From contig JAGPFR010000004.1 of the NCBI GenBank assembly GCA_018056425.1, positions 1 through 64,000 of the forward strand: DNA of 64,000 nucleotides. The letters are read 5' to 3'. Numbering within the stretch: the first letter of the stretch is position 1; every line of letters begins with the position of its first letter. This document shows positions 26,395-34,913 of the stretch, piece by piece. This DNA comes from Lachnospiraceae bacterium (GTDB lineage Bacteria > Bacillota > Clostridia > Lachnospirales > Lachnospiraceae). The notes under the pieces are model-generated. The model saw only the letters and a program-made list of their open reading frames with translations, ran no database searches and was not told the origin of the DNA. The translations under genes and the position numbers were made by a program.

Positions 26395-27913
26395 AACTTT
26401 TCCTCTACTTTAAAATATTCAAATTCGGCGTAAGTTCCCATACCGGTAAGGTCATGTGCATACATACCGATCTGGGTTCCGGTAAATCCACGGCAATACT
26501 CATCCGATAAAATACATGCGTCTGCCACACTATCCATCATAACCCATTCTTCCTGCGTACGGTATCCGAAAAGTATCTTCTTACCTTCACGCATTTCTAT
26601 GGATAGATCCACTCCATCGTCCGCATCTTCAAGCGTGATCGTTTCAAGTTCTTCAACGACTCCCTTGTCACTCCTTATGAGCTTCAGGCAGGGCCTGCCT
26701 TCTACGGATGTCTGAACAAACATATAGTTGTTCAGCGCATCGTATACGATACATAGTCCTGCCATCTGCTCTGAAGAGAAAGAAGAAAAATGCATTCGTG
26801 TTATCGCTCTGACATTCACCTCACGGATCCTGTAGGATAAAAGTGAAACCCTGAAAAATGAATTGATGGATTCTCTGCCGGTCAGCCTTAGTAACCTCTT
26901 ACCGCACAGACCTGTACAGACTTCCGCAAATTCGTGATAATTTCTTCTGGGAGATGAATAGACCGTTTTGATATCTTCTTCCGAAAAATCATCGTAAAAA
27001 ACATCGGACTCTTCCTGAATGCTATCGATCCCGGTCAAAGTCCCGGCACATTTCGTACCGTTTTTCAGTCTCGGCCATCCATCGTCCCAAACAAGTTCTT
27101 CGATCGCAGTCTCTCGTCCGAGTATCGATGTATTACCGTCCACAGGTCTTGAGCAAAGGAAAACTATATATGATCTTCCGTCCTTGTCAAAAACAATATC
27201 TCCGTGACCGCACTTTTGAAGAGGGCTGTCACTGTTAGAAGTGAGTATGGGATTATCGGGATGAACCTCGTATGGACCGTACAGATCTCTTGATCTTGCT
27301 ACGCTGACGCAATGATCATATCCTGTACCTCCTTCCGCAGTGATCAGATAATAATACTCTCCCACTTTGTATAAATGAGGTCCTTCGGTGCAGCCTATTC
27401 CGGAGCCTTCGAATATCTTTACCGGATCTCCCACAGGCACCAAAATCACGGGATCAAGACTCTGAACAGTTATGCCTTTAAAACCGTTTAACATATCAAC
27501 CAGATATTTACGTCCATCGGTATCATGAAATACTGAAGGATCGAATCCGGCGCTGTTTAAATATACAGGCTTTGACCACGGACCATTGATGCTTTCCGAA
27601 TAGATCAGGTAATTATGTGTGTTATAAAAATATTTCTTGGTCTTAACATCGGTATATGTAAGATAAAACCTTCTGCCATCGAAGCTGAGGTCACAGGCCC
27701 AAACTCCGCATGAGGGATGGCAACCGGTAAGATCGATCTGTGCAGGACTTGTAAGGATCCCCCCAGATCCTCCCAATTTGCGAGATCTTCCGAAACATAA
27801 AGTCTTGCTCCGGGCCACCATTCAAAGGTGGAGTTGACGATATAGAATTTATCTCCCGCGCATGTTATGGAAGGATCGGGATTAAAACCTTTTATGATTG
27901 GATTACTTATCAT
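26391..27913 (-). pseudogene. Family GH43 glycosidase with a one-base frameshift
   Basis: Two frames together give a GH43 protein of about 507 residues. The N-terminal 50 residues (NPIIKGFNPDPSITCAGD, with the catalytic base Asp, then NSTFEWWPGARLYVS) are in one frame to ANWEDLGG. The rest continues in another from GGILTSPAQIDLTG through CHPSCGVWACDL, GFDPSVFHDTDGRKY, GCTEGPHLYKVG (catalytic Glu) and a C-terminal beta-sandwich. The break falls in a run of six C at 27759-27764 (G on the coding strand); seven would restore the frame. No signal peptide is seen, so the substrate would be imported arabino- or xylo-oligosaccharides. AAAGGATAAAC precedes ATG. Could be a real mutation, phase variation or an error in the sequence. 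Confidence 0.85.
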
Positions 27914-27915
27914 GT

Positions 27916-28500
27916 TTATCCTTTCAGTCCGCTTGTTCCTATACCTTCAACCAGATATTTGTTAAAGAACAGGAAAATCAAAAATACAGGTAACAGCGAT
28001 AACGTGGACATTGCAAACATTGCACCGTAATCCGTTGTGGATGCCGCGTCGGCAAACATCTTGATAGCCAAAGATACAGTATAAGAACTAGGCTTACTCA
28101 GATAAAGGAGCGGTCCCATATAGTCATCCCATTTCCAGTAGAACTGGATTATAACGGTAGTGACGATCGCAGGCTTTAAAAGCGGAAGAATGATATGCGA
28201 ATAGATCGTATATTTACTGCAACCGTCAATTGTTGCCGCCTCATCCAGTTCTTTGGGAATATGAACATGGGAGCCTGCCTTGATATCGCAAATGGCATAC
28301 CCGATGGAATGACCATACTTAATAACTTTATCTCCCTTTGCGATATCCGTAAGCGCTACCTTATGTCCGGCCGGTATGATATCAAGAGTACGAACGGAAA
28401 ACGCTCCGCCGTCTCCTGTTACGTTATATCCGAGCGGAAGTGTTTTTAGAGCAACTGCCACATTATCGTTATCATTGATCCTCAGATTATCCTGCATCAT
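27916..28500 (-). CDS. Chimera: altronate dehydratase SAF domain joined to MalG-type permease C-terminus
   Basis: A 194-residue protein made of two unrelated parts. Residues 1-80 are the SAF domain of altronate dehydratase (UxaA small part): NDNVAVALKTLPLGYNV, IIPAGHKVALTDIAKGD, VIKYGHSIGYA and the ending AGSHVH. From residue 81 it becomes the second half of a sugar ABC permease of the MalG type. The EAA loop is intact (IPKELDEAATIDGCSKYTIY, IILPLLKPA) and two or three membrane helices and the usual end YLVEGIGTSGLKG follow. About 170 N-terminal permease residues are missing and the large UxaA domain is gone. The start overlaps the previous stop by four bases and GH43 begins two bases after the stop. 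Neither half should work alone. Confidence 0.85.
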   Translation of the reverse strand: MMQDNLRINDNDNVAVALKTLPLGYNVTGDGGAFSVRTLDIIPAGHKVALTDIAKGDKVIKYGHSIGYAICDIKAGSHVHIPKELDEAATIDGCSKYTIYSHIILPLLKPAIVTTVIIQFYWKWDDYMGPLLYLSKPSSYTVSLAIKMFADAASTTDYGAMFAMSTLSLLPVFLIFLFFNKYLVEGIGTSGLKG

Positions 28501-30251
28501 CCTATCCTCTTCATAGCCTGTCTCATACCGTTTTCGCGTATATCGGTCAGGTACTTTGTGACTGCTTCGGTAAGTCCGGGAACGGTATACACTCTTCCGA
28601 GTGCATCATTTCTGACTATTTCTTTGGCCATCTCTCTTGTCTCATCATCAAACAGAACCACATGATCCGAATCCCATCTGACAGGTCTGGTGATGTGAAG
28701 TGCTATCTCATCGAAATATGCAAGTAAAGCGGGGATCTTATCGGATACTACCTCTGTAGGGTGGTAATGTCCGTTGTCCATAAGAGGAAGAACCCCTTTA
28801 TGCAAAGCGGCATAATTAAGAGTAAATTCAGAAGATCCGGCTGTATATGATTCAACGCCGATACCGAATACCTTGGATTCTACGCAGGGTTTTACCATGC
28901 GGGGATCATATTTTTCACTGAGTATCTTATCAAGGGAGTCCTTATATCTTAATCTGGGTGTCAATCTGTCCGCAGGGATATCTTTAAAACCGTCTCCGAT
29001 CCAGAAATTCAAAACACAGGGTTCACCCAGCTCCTTAGCAAAATAATTCGCTATTCTTACGCACGCTTTTCCGTGTTCGATCCAGAATTCTCTTACGGAT
29101 TCATCGGGACTTGTAAGGGTCAGACCGTCCTTTACCATACTGTGTCCGAAGAAGGTAGGATTAAAATCAAGTCCTACATTGTACTCTTTGGCAAAGTCCA
29201 CCCAGGCTTTAAAATCTTTGGGGATCAGTTCGTTTCTGTTTCTGAATTCTCCGTCTTTAAAAACAGCATAGCTTGCATGAACATTGATCTTCTTTTTGCC
29301 GGGAGTGATCTCAATAACTTTACGCAGATCATCAAAAAGCTCTTCAGGTGAACGTGCGGCACCCGGATAATTACCGGTGGTCTGTATTCCGCCGCTTAAA
29401 GGTGAATCGGAATCAAACCCTTTAACATCATCACCCTGCCAGCAATGAAGCGATACCGGAACCTTTACAAGTGTATAATCGGTTTCGTTTTCAGCGGGGA
29501 TCGCCAGTATGGCTGATGCGGTGTCGTGGGAAGTTGTCATATACACCGAGGGAGAATAACCTATTCGTTTTGCTATGTTTTCTTTTACACTTCCTATAGT
29601 TGTTCCCGGTTCGAATACCGGTGTAAAAATATGTGTAGGTAAATTCAGTTTTTTTATAAGATCCATATCCCAGGTTCCGGAGATGGCATCTAACAGTCCC
29701 GTGGTACTTGCATTGGTATATTCGGTTCTCATAACTCCCGTGAGAAGGTAATTCAGATAATCCGGGATCAGCAGAAGTGTATTGCTCTTTCTTAATATTT
29801 CCGGTTCTGCATTCTGAAACACAGCCAGTTGACATATAGTATTAAACTGCTGTTTTTGTATTCCGGTCCTCAGATACAGTTCCTTCATGGGTATTGTTTT
29901 TTCTACGGTTTTATCCGCATGATCATTTCGGTGATCTCTGTAGGATACTGCGTCGCACAGCCTGTTTCCGTCCTTATCCAGAAGTACATAATCGACTCCC
30001 CAGGTATCAATACTTACTGCAGACGGTATCTTACCTGCGTCCCTGCATTTCTCCATGCCGATCAGAACATTTTCAAAAAGACCGTCTATATCCCACACCA
30101 AATGTCCGTCTTTTTGTATCGCACCGTTGGGAAAACGATAGATCTCTTCGATGCATAACTTTCCGTTTTCAAGATGCCCGAGAATATGTCTTCCGCTCGA
30201 AGCACCTATATCAATCGCAAGATAATAATTTCCAATTTTTTTTGCAGACAA
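28497..30251 (-). CDS. Chimera: rhamnulokinase N-half, rhamnose isomerase core, uronate-reductase-like tail
   Basis: One open frame of 584 residues. Residues about 1-258 are the FGGY N-terminal domain of rhamnulokinase RhaB (YYLAIDIGASSGRHI, SIDTWGVDYVLLD, SYRDHR, SHDTASAILAIPAEN). At about 260 it changes to L-rhamnose isomerase RhaA (KVPVSLHCWQGDDVKGF, GGIQTTGNYPG, LDFNPTFFGH, NFWIGDGFKD, MDNGHYHPTEVVSDK, RPVRWDSDHVVLFDD). RhaA lacks about 30 N-terminal and 100 C-terminal residues. The last 30 residues (TVPGLTEAVTKYLTDI) resemble the end of tagaturonate/fructuronate reductases. RhaB lacks its C-terminal ATP domain. The TTG start is set by CGGAGG seven bases upstream; the ATG at 30281 has none. 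Parent order rhaB-rhaA-uxaB-uxaA is inferred. Probably inactive. Confidence 0.88.
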   Translation of the reverse strand: MSAKKIGNYYLAIDIGASSGRHILGHLENGKLCIEEIYRFPNGAIQKDGHLVWDIDGLFENVLIGMEKCRDAGKIPSAVSIDTWGVDYVLLDKDGNRLCDAVSYRDHRNDHADKTVEKTIPMKELYLRTGIQKQQFNTICQLAVFQNAEPEILRKSNTLLLIPDYLNYLLTGVMRTEYTNASTTGLLDAISGTWDMDLIKKLNLPTHIFTPVFEPGTTIGSVKENIAKRIGYSPSVYMTTSHDTASAILAIPAENETDYTLVKVPVSLHCWQGDDVKGFDSDSPLSGGIQTTGNYPGAARSPEELFDDLRKVIEITPGKKKINVHASYAVFKDGEFRNRNELIPKDFKAWVDFAKEYNVGLDFNPTFFGHSMVKDGLTLTSPDESVREFWIEHGKACVRIANYFAKELGEPCVLNFWIGDGFKDIPADRLTPRLRYKDSLDKILSEKYDPRMVKPCVESKVFGIGVESYTAGSSEFTLNYAALHKGVLPLMDNGHYHPTEVVSDKIPALLAYFDEIALHITRPVRWDSDHVVLFDDETREMAKEIVRNDALGRVYTVPGLTEAVTKYLTDIRENGMRQAMKRIG

Positions 30252-30312
30252 AAAAATACACCTCCGTAACATCATCTTCACCGGTTTTACCTGATGATAT
30301 GATGTACGGAGG
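30251..30312 (-). promoter_or_regulatory. Hairpin burying the ribosome site of the rhamnose chimera
   Basis: On the minus strand CCTCCGTACATCAT (30312-30299) can pair with ATGATGTTACGGAGG (30275-30261), a stem of 14 pairs with one bulge and a 23-base loop. The right arm is the ribosome site of the chimera, and the stem is followed by TGTATTTTTTTG. It could act as a terminator of the upstream gene, an attenuator, or a block on translation. Confidence 0.6.
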
Positions 30313-30365
30313 CGTACAAAAAGTGCCTTATATGTTTAAAAAAGTGTCCTCTGATGTAGTGATCT

Positions 30366-30824
30366 TCAGAAGAATCCGAATTTATCCAGCTTTTCAAGTG
30401 CAGTCTGGATATCATCCATAGTCTGGTTTATTTTCTCTACATCAAGTTCGTTAAGCGTCTGGGCAATATCCTCAAGGTCAAGCTGCCCGAGGGTTTCATT
30501 GATCTGCTCGAGATCAAGAGACTCGATGGTCTCTTTGATACCCTGAAGATCCATCTCATTAAGTCTTTCGGAAAGATCCGCCCAGTCAACGGAATTTATG
30601 GCTTCGGAAGTTGTGTGCATATCCTCCGCAAGCTGGGGAATGTCGGCTTTCTGAAGTTCTTTTACAAGATCGCAGGTTCTGTCTATATCCTTCTTATAAT
30701 CATTAAAGACCCTGACGAAATGAAGTATTCCTATCATCATTCCCAGGAGTACAATCAGCATCAGAATGCATATGGTCTGTGTTGCAATGACTTGTTTCCT
30801 GAGTTTTTTGATCTCATTTTCCAT
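30366..30824 (-). CDS. Membrane protein with five 12-residue amphipathic repeats
   Basis: I do not recognise this 152-residue protein. Residues 12-37 form one membrane helix; residues 40-78 are helical. Residues 79-138 are five tandem 12-residue units: VDWADLSERLNE, MDLQGIKETIES, LDLEQINETLGQ, LDLEDIAQTLNE, LDVEKINQTMDD. The consensus is hydrophobic-D-hydrophobic-x-x-hydrophobic-x-E/Q-T-hydrophobic-x-acidic/polar. This should make a highly regular acidic helical rod or solenoid. The ATG at 30824 has AAAGGAG eight bases upstream; an ATG 17 codons before it would overlap the J-domain gene and has no ribosome site. It follows the J-domain gene by 26 bases, so a role with that co-chaperone is possible. 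Confidence 0.7.
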   Translation of the reverse strand: MENEIKKLRKQVIATQTICILMLIVLLGMMIGILHFVRVFNDYKKDIDRTCDLVKELQKADIPQLAEDMHTTSEAINSVDWADLSERLNEMDLQGIKETIESLDLEQINETLGQLDLEDIAQTLNELDVEKINQTMDDIQTALEKLDKFGFF

Positions 30825-30850
30825 GATCGATCTCCTTTCGCAGTTAATGA

Positions 30851-31561
30851 TCAACAGCCGAAGCAGGTAGCACACACAACGAGATTAATGCAGGTATTAC
30901 AGCATCCCGTTACGTTCGAAGCACCATATCCGTAAGTGTTTCTCCTGTCATTGTACCATCCCGTGTAGGAAGCTGCACCATCCTGTGTATTTCTGGTGAA
31001 AGAACCTCCGGTCAGGTAATCATAGAATACCGAATACTCCGAATTTGAAGGCTCCATGGAAGTTGCCGCTCTCGCGTGGTAGATAGCCTGACTTTTCTGA
31101 TCTGTCCTTGCATAGACAATGGCACTGTAATAGTACCATCTTGCATTTCTGGTTGAAGGATCGATATTGTCCAGAATGTTTCTCGCCTCTCTCAAATATC
31201 CGTTTGCGATAAAGTTCGCAGCAGCTTCAAGATGAACATCGGAATTATCATAGGACGAAGAACCGCTTCCGGTACTGTACTGTCTTCTGTACGTATTCGA
31301 ATAATTGCTTCTTGAAGAGCCGGGACCGTAAGCTGATGACGATCCTCCCCTGTAATCCCTGGGATCAACCTTTCCGTCTATGATATTCTCATAAGCGGTC
31401 TGAACCTCTTTGAACTTCTCCTCAGCCATCTTCTTCTCCGCTTCAGACTTGTTCATGTTGGAGTCCGGATGATACATGCGGCTGAGTTTTCTGTATGCTT
31501 TTTTGATCTCATCCTCGGAAGCTGTGGGAGCAACCCCGAGAACCCTGTACGGATCCGTCAT
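30851..31561 (-). CDS. J-domain (DnaJ-like) protein
   Basis: A 236-residue protein with an N-terminal J domain of about 65 residues ([20 protein letters not shown], then MYHPDSN with HPD at 31-33). A Gly/Ser/Tyr-rich linker (about 75-110) follows, then two TPR-like helical pairs ([38 protein letters not shown]). The last 25 residues are rich in Cys ([17 protein letters not shown]) and may bind metal or be lipid-modified. J domains stimulate the ATPase of Hsp70 (DnaK). It lacks the zinc and C-terminal substrate domains of true DnaJ, so it is a specialised co-chaperone. It overlaps the DUF5685 gene by four bases (ATGA), a pairing often kept in Lachnospiraceae as far as I recall. Confidence 0.88.
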   Translation of the reverse strand: MTDPYRVLGVAPTASEDEIKKAYRKLSRMYHPDSNMNKSEAEKKMAEEKFKEVQTAYENIIDGKVDPRDYRGGSSSAYGPGSSRSNYSNTYRRQYSTGSGSSSYDNSDVHLEAAANFIANGYLREARNILDNIDPSTRNARWYYYSAIVYARTDQKSQAIYHARAATSMEPSNSEYSVFYDYLTGGSFTRNTQDGAASYTGWYNDRRNTYGYGASNVTGCCNTCINLVVCATCFGC

Positions 31562-32451
31562 GACTGCCCTCCTTCTTCCTTATCGTTTTTATTGTCACCT
31601 GATGCTGCATTGCCGGCAGTATTTTCAGAGCCTGACCTTTTGCCTGCAGCGATGTTGAATCTTATCCATATTCCGGAATAAAGGATATTTCTGAGGAAAT
31701 CGACATTCTCGATAAGGGGGAGTTTTTCGAAAGCAATACATGCTTCCTCGAGATGAACGGTGATCATCTCACGTGCAAGTCCCTCAAAATCGGCTCTGTC
31801 ATATACATCCGAAAAAGGATTGTATCTGCCCTTTTTGATATCGGAATATACATCCTCGTAAGCATCCATGAGATATACAACTCTTCCGAGTCTGTCTCCG
31901 AATACTCTCAGATACTTTTCCCACTCATCGTTTTTATATGCGTATACTTCGCTCAGCGCTTTTCCGAAAAGAAACGCCATGCCTTCGGGATCCGGTCTTC
32001 CGCTCTTTTCAATCTCATTCATGTCATCGATTGCTTTGGTGATGACAGAGATCTTATCGGCATATTTATCACGAAGAGACTTTGTCTTACCGTTTAAAAG
32101 GCCGGATATGATCTTCCCCGATAGCTTCTTATCGTCATGCCAGTCATCCTGACATTTAAACATGGCCATAAGTACGTTCATATCCGCAGCATAATCGGTT
32201 AAAGCATTGGTTCTTACCACATGCTTAACCCCGGGGTGAACGGCGCATCTTCTCTCGGATATCTCATCCTGTGCATCATATAGATCACACAGAAGACAGC
32301 ACAGAAAAGCACCGTCATAAGAAAGTGTAAATTCGCCCGTTAAGCCGAATTTCTTCTTAAGAACGCTGCACAGTCCGCAGTAGTACGAATGATACAGATC
32401 GTACTCCTTAAACTTCATTTCAGGTTTGTTTACGGTCGTATAGCCAAACAT
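31558..32451 (-). CDS. DUF5685 family protein
   Basis: A 297-residue protein matching the DUF5685 pattern: [18 protein letters not shown], then [32 protein letters not shown] and [13 protein letters not shown]. The function is unknown. Cysteine pairs in the N-terminal third (CGLC, CCLLC, and C after RR) suggest a metal site. The remainder is helical ([22 protein letters not shown] looks like a diiron or isoprenoid-synthase-like helix with Asp pairs). AAGG lies ten bases before ATG. First gene of a three-gene operon with the J-domain and repeat proteins. Confidence 0.8.
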   Translation of the reverse strand: MFGYTTVNKPEMKFKEYDLYHSYYCGLCSVLKKKFGLTGEFTLSYDGAFLCCLLCDLYDAQDEISERRCAVHPGVKHVVRTNALTDYAADMNVLMAMFKCQDDWHDDKKLSGKIISGLLNGKTKSLRDKYADKISVITKAIDDMNEIEKSGRPDPEGMAFLFGKALSEVYAYKNDEWEKYLRVFGDRLGRVVYLMDAYEDVYSDIKKGRYNPFSDVYDRADFEGLAREMITVHLEEACIAFEKLPLIENVDFLRNILYSGIWIRFNIAAGKRSGSENTAGNAASGDNKNDKEEGGQS

Positions 32452-32471
32452 ACTCTAATACCTTCAGGTTT

Positions 32472-32501
32472 CTTATAGGGCGGAGTCGAATAATTCCTCA
32501 A
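32472..32501 (-). promoter_or_regulatory. Possible promoter of the DUF5685 operon
   Basis: On the minus strand TTGAGG (32501-32496) and TATAAG (32477-32472) are 18 bases apart, about 20 bases before the DUF5685 start codon. The fit is fair, not strong. Confidence 0.4.
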
Positions 32502-32594
32502 CCGTTCCGTGGCTAAAATATTTGCATTTTTCCCGGTTTTTTTAGCCGCGTCTCCGGAACAGCCCGGAACCCGGGCAGAGGGTGACAAATTAAT

Positions 32595-32624
32595 AAAAAA
32601 GGACCCTGAATAGTACAGGGTCCT
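32595..32624 (-). terminator. Intrinsic terminator of pnp
   Basis: Stem AAGGACCCTG / CAGGGTCCTT with a six- to seven-base loop, followed on the minus strand by TTTTTTATTA, 16 bases past the pnp stop. Confidence 0.88.
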
Positions 32625-32639
32625 TCCGTGAACCATAGT

Positions 32640-34730
32640 TTAGTTCTGGGCAACATCCTTCATGGAGAAGCTGATACGTCCCATCTTGTCCTTACCGAGG
32701 CACTTAACGGTAACTACGTCACCGAGAGTGAGGTAATCCTCGACATGCTCAACTCTCTCTTTAGCAATCTTGGAGATATGAACCATGCCTTCCTTGCCGG
32801 GAGCAAACTCAACGAATGCACCGAACTCTTTGATGGAGACAACCTTTCCCTTGAGAACCTGTCCCTCTGCGAAATCGGTGGTAATGATCTGAACCATTTC
32901 AATGGCCTTGTCCATACCCTCTTTGTCGGTTCCGCAAATATCAACTCTTCCGCTCTCATCGATGTCGATCTTAACACCGGTGCGTGCGATGATCTCGTTG
33001 ATGGTCTTTCCGCGCTGTCCGACAACATCGCCGATCTTATCGGGATCGATGTTAATGGATACGATCTTGGGAGCATACTGTCCGACCTCAGCTCTGGGAG
33101 CTGCGATAGCGGGCTTCATGCAGGTATCCATGATGAAGAGTCTTGCCTCACGGCATCTTGCGATAGCGCCTTCAACGATAGGTCTGGTAAGACCGTGAAT
33201 CTTAATATCCATCTGGATTGCGGTGATACCGTCGGTAGTACCGGTAACCTTGAAGTCCATGTCTCCGAAGAAATCCTCGAGACCCTGGATATCGGTGAGA
33301 AGAACGAAATCGTCATCGGTCTCACCGGTTACAAGTCCGCAGGAGATACCTGCAACCATCTTCTTGATGGGAACTCCGGCAGCCATGAGAGACATGCAGG
33401 ATGCGCAGGTGGAAGCCATTGAAGTGGATCCGTTGGACTCGAAGGTCTCGGATACGCATCTGATGGCATAGGGGAACTCCTCAGGGGTGGGGAGAACGGG
33501 AAGAAGGGCACGCTCTGCAAGAGCACCGTGTCCGATCTCACGACGTCCGGGACCGCGGCTTACCTTGGTCTCACCAACCGAATATGAGGGGAAATTGTAC
33601 TGATGGATGTATCTCTTCTCGGTAACGTAAGGATCAAGTCCTTCTATGCGCTGTGCCTCTGAAAGAGGAGCAAGGGTACATACGTCACAGATCTGAGTCT
33701 GTCCTCTGGTAAACATAGCTGAACCGTGGACTCTGGGAATGATATCGACTTCAGCTGCAAGAGGTCTGATCTGAGTGATCTCACGTCCGTCGGGTCTCTT
33801 GTGATCCTTGAGGATCATCTTTCTGACGGTCTTCTTCTCGTACTGATATACTGCCTCGCCGAGAACTGCAAGATACTCTTCATTCTCTGCGAAAGCTTCC
33901 TTAAGACGCTCGGTGATCTCGGCGATGTTGCCCTCTCTGGTCTGCTTGTCATCGGTGAAGACAGCGGTCTCCATCTCAGCGGGAGGAACAATCTCCTTCA
34001 TCTTCTCGAACATCTCTGCAGGAATTGCGCATGAGGTGTACTCGTGCTTAGCCTTTCCGCATTCTGCAACGATCTTATCGATGAATGCGATAACGGTCTG
34101 GTTAACGTCATGTGCCTTGTAGATAGCCTCGAGCATCTTCTCCTCGGGAATCTCATTGGCGCCTGCCTCGATCATGATAACCTTCTGCTTGGTTGAAGCA
34201 ACGGTAAGCTTAAGGTCGCCCTTGTCCCAGATCTCCTGAGAAGGGTTGATAACGAACTCTCCGTCCTTCATACCGACCTGAGTCATTGAGCAGGGGCCGT
34301 CGAAAGGAATATCGGAGATGCAGGTTGCGATAGATGCGCCGAGCATTGCAACAAGCTCGGGTCTGCACTCGGGATCAACGCTCATGACCATGCAGTCAAG
34401 AGTAACGTCGTTTCTGTAATCCTTGGGGAAAAGAGGTCTCATGGGGCGGTCGATAACACGGCTGGTGAGAATAGCGTTCTCACTTGCCTTACCCTCACGC
34501 TTATTAAAACCTCCGGGAAGTTTTCCTACTGCGTAAAACTTCTCTTCGTACTCAACAGAAAGAGGGAAGAAATCGATTCCGTCTCTGGGAGCACTTGATG
34601 CGGTTGCGGTAGCAAGAACGGTGGTATCACCGTAGTGCATAAGAGCACAACCGTTAGCCTGTTTGCCGACTCTGTCGATATCTACGACAAGCTTTTTTCC
34701 GGCAAGGTCCAATTCATACTTCTTGTACAT
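32640..34730 (-). CDS. pnp: Polyribonucleotide nucleotidyltransferase (PNPase)
   Basis: A 696-residue phosphorolytic 3'-5' exoribonuclease and mRNA decay enzyme. Two RNase PH-like domains (KREGKASENAILTSRVIDRP; RGPGRREIGHGALAERAL with SNGSTSMASTCAS) flank a helical domain. A KH domain (IGDVVGQRGKTINEIIARTG) and an S1 domain (VLKGKVVSIKEFGAFVEF) close the protein. The active-site Asp pair lies in KVTGTTDGITAIQMDIKIHG. Length is normal. AAGGAGG lies six bases before ATG. It follows rpsO at about 180 bases, the same gene order as in many bacteria; the interval contains a structured leader. Confidence 0.97.
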   Translation of the reverse strand: MYKKYELDLAGKKLVVDIDRVGKQANGCALMHYGDTTVLATATASSAPRDGIDFFPLSVEYEEKFYAVGKLPGGFNKREGKASENAILTSRVIDRPMRPLFPKDYRNDVTLDCMVMSVDPECRPELVAMLGASIATCISDIPFDGPCSMTQVGMKDGEFVINPSQEIWDKGDLKLTVASTKQKVIMIEAGANEIPEEKMLEAIYKAHDVNQTVIAFIDKIVAECGKAKHEYTSCAIPAEMFEKMKEIVPPAEMETAVFTDDKQTREGNIAEITERLKEAFAENEEYLAVLGEAVYQYEKKTVRKMILKDHKRPDGREITQIRPLAAEVDIIPRVHGSAMFTRGQTQICDVCTLAPLSEAQRIEGLDPYVTEKRYIHQYNFPSYSVGETKVSRGPGRREIGHGALAERALLPVLPTPEEFPYAIRCVSETFESNGSTSMASTCASCMSLMAAGVPIKKMVAGISCGLVTGETDDDFVLLTDIQGLEDFFGDMDFKVTGTTDGITAIQMDIKIHGLTRPIVEGAIARCREARLFIMDTCMKPAIAAPRAEVGQYAPKIVSINIDPDKIGDVVGQRGKTINEIIARTGVKIDIDESGRVDICGTDKEGMDKAIEMVQIITTDFAEGQVLKGKVVSIKEFGAFVEFAPGKEGMVHISKIAKERVEHVEDYLTLGDVVTVKCLGKDKMGRISFSMKDVAQN

Positions 34731-34762
34731 AATGCCTCCTTAAAATATTTGAAATATTTTAT

Positions 34763-34847
34763 GGAACAGAGGGCACCGAAACTACTGAAAAACCGGCGAA
34801 TCGTTATTCACTTGCTTTTCAGCAATCTCGGAATAACCGTCTGTTCC
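34763..34847 (-). promoter_or_regulatory. Structured leader upstream of pnp
   Basis: On the minus strand GGAACAGA (34847-34840) pairs with TCTGTTCC (34770-34763). Inside, GTTATTC pairs with GAATAAC, and TTGCT-GAAA-AGCAA (34825-34812) forms a perfect hairpin with a GNRA loop. The fold ends 32 bases before the start codon. PNPase represses its own mRNA through a leader stem in E. coli; a like role here is inference. Confidence 0.5.
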
Positions 34848-34873
34848 CTAAAAACAGGGTTTAAATACAACTC

Positions 34874-34902
34874 GAGAGGCGTGCGGAATCGCACGGCCTC
34901 TC
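34874..34902 (-). terminator. Hairpin after rpsO
   Basis: Strong stem GAGAGGC-GTGCG / CGCAC-GCCTCTC with one bulged G and a four-base loop, 11 bases past the rpsO stop. The following sequence on the minus strand has only scattered T, so termination may be partial and allow read-through to pnp. Confidence 0.6.
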
Positions 34903-34913
34903 GTTTGAATTTA

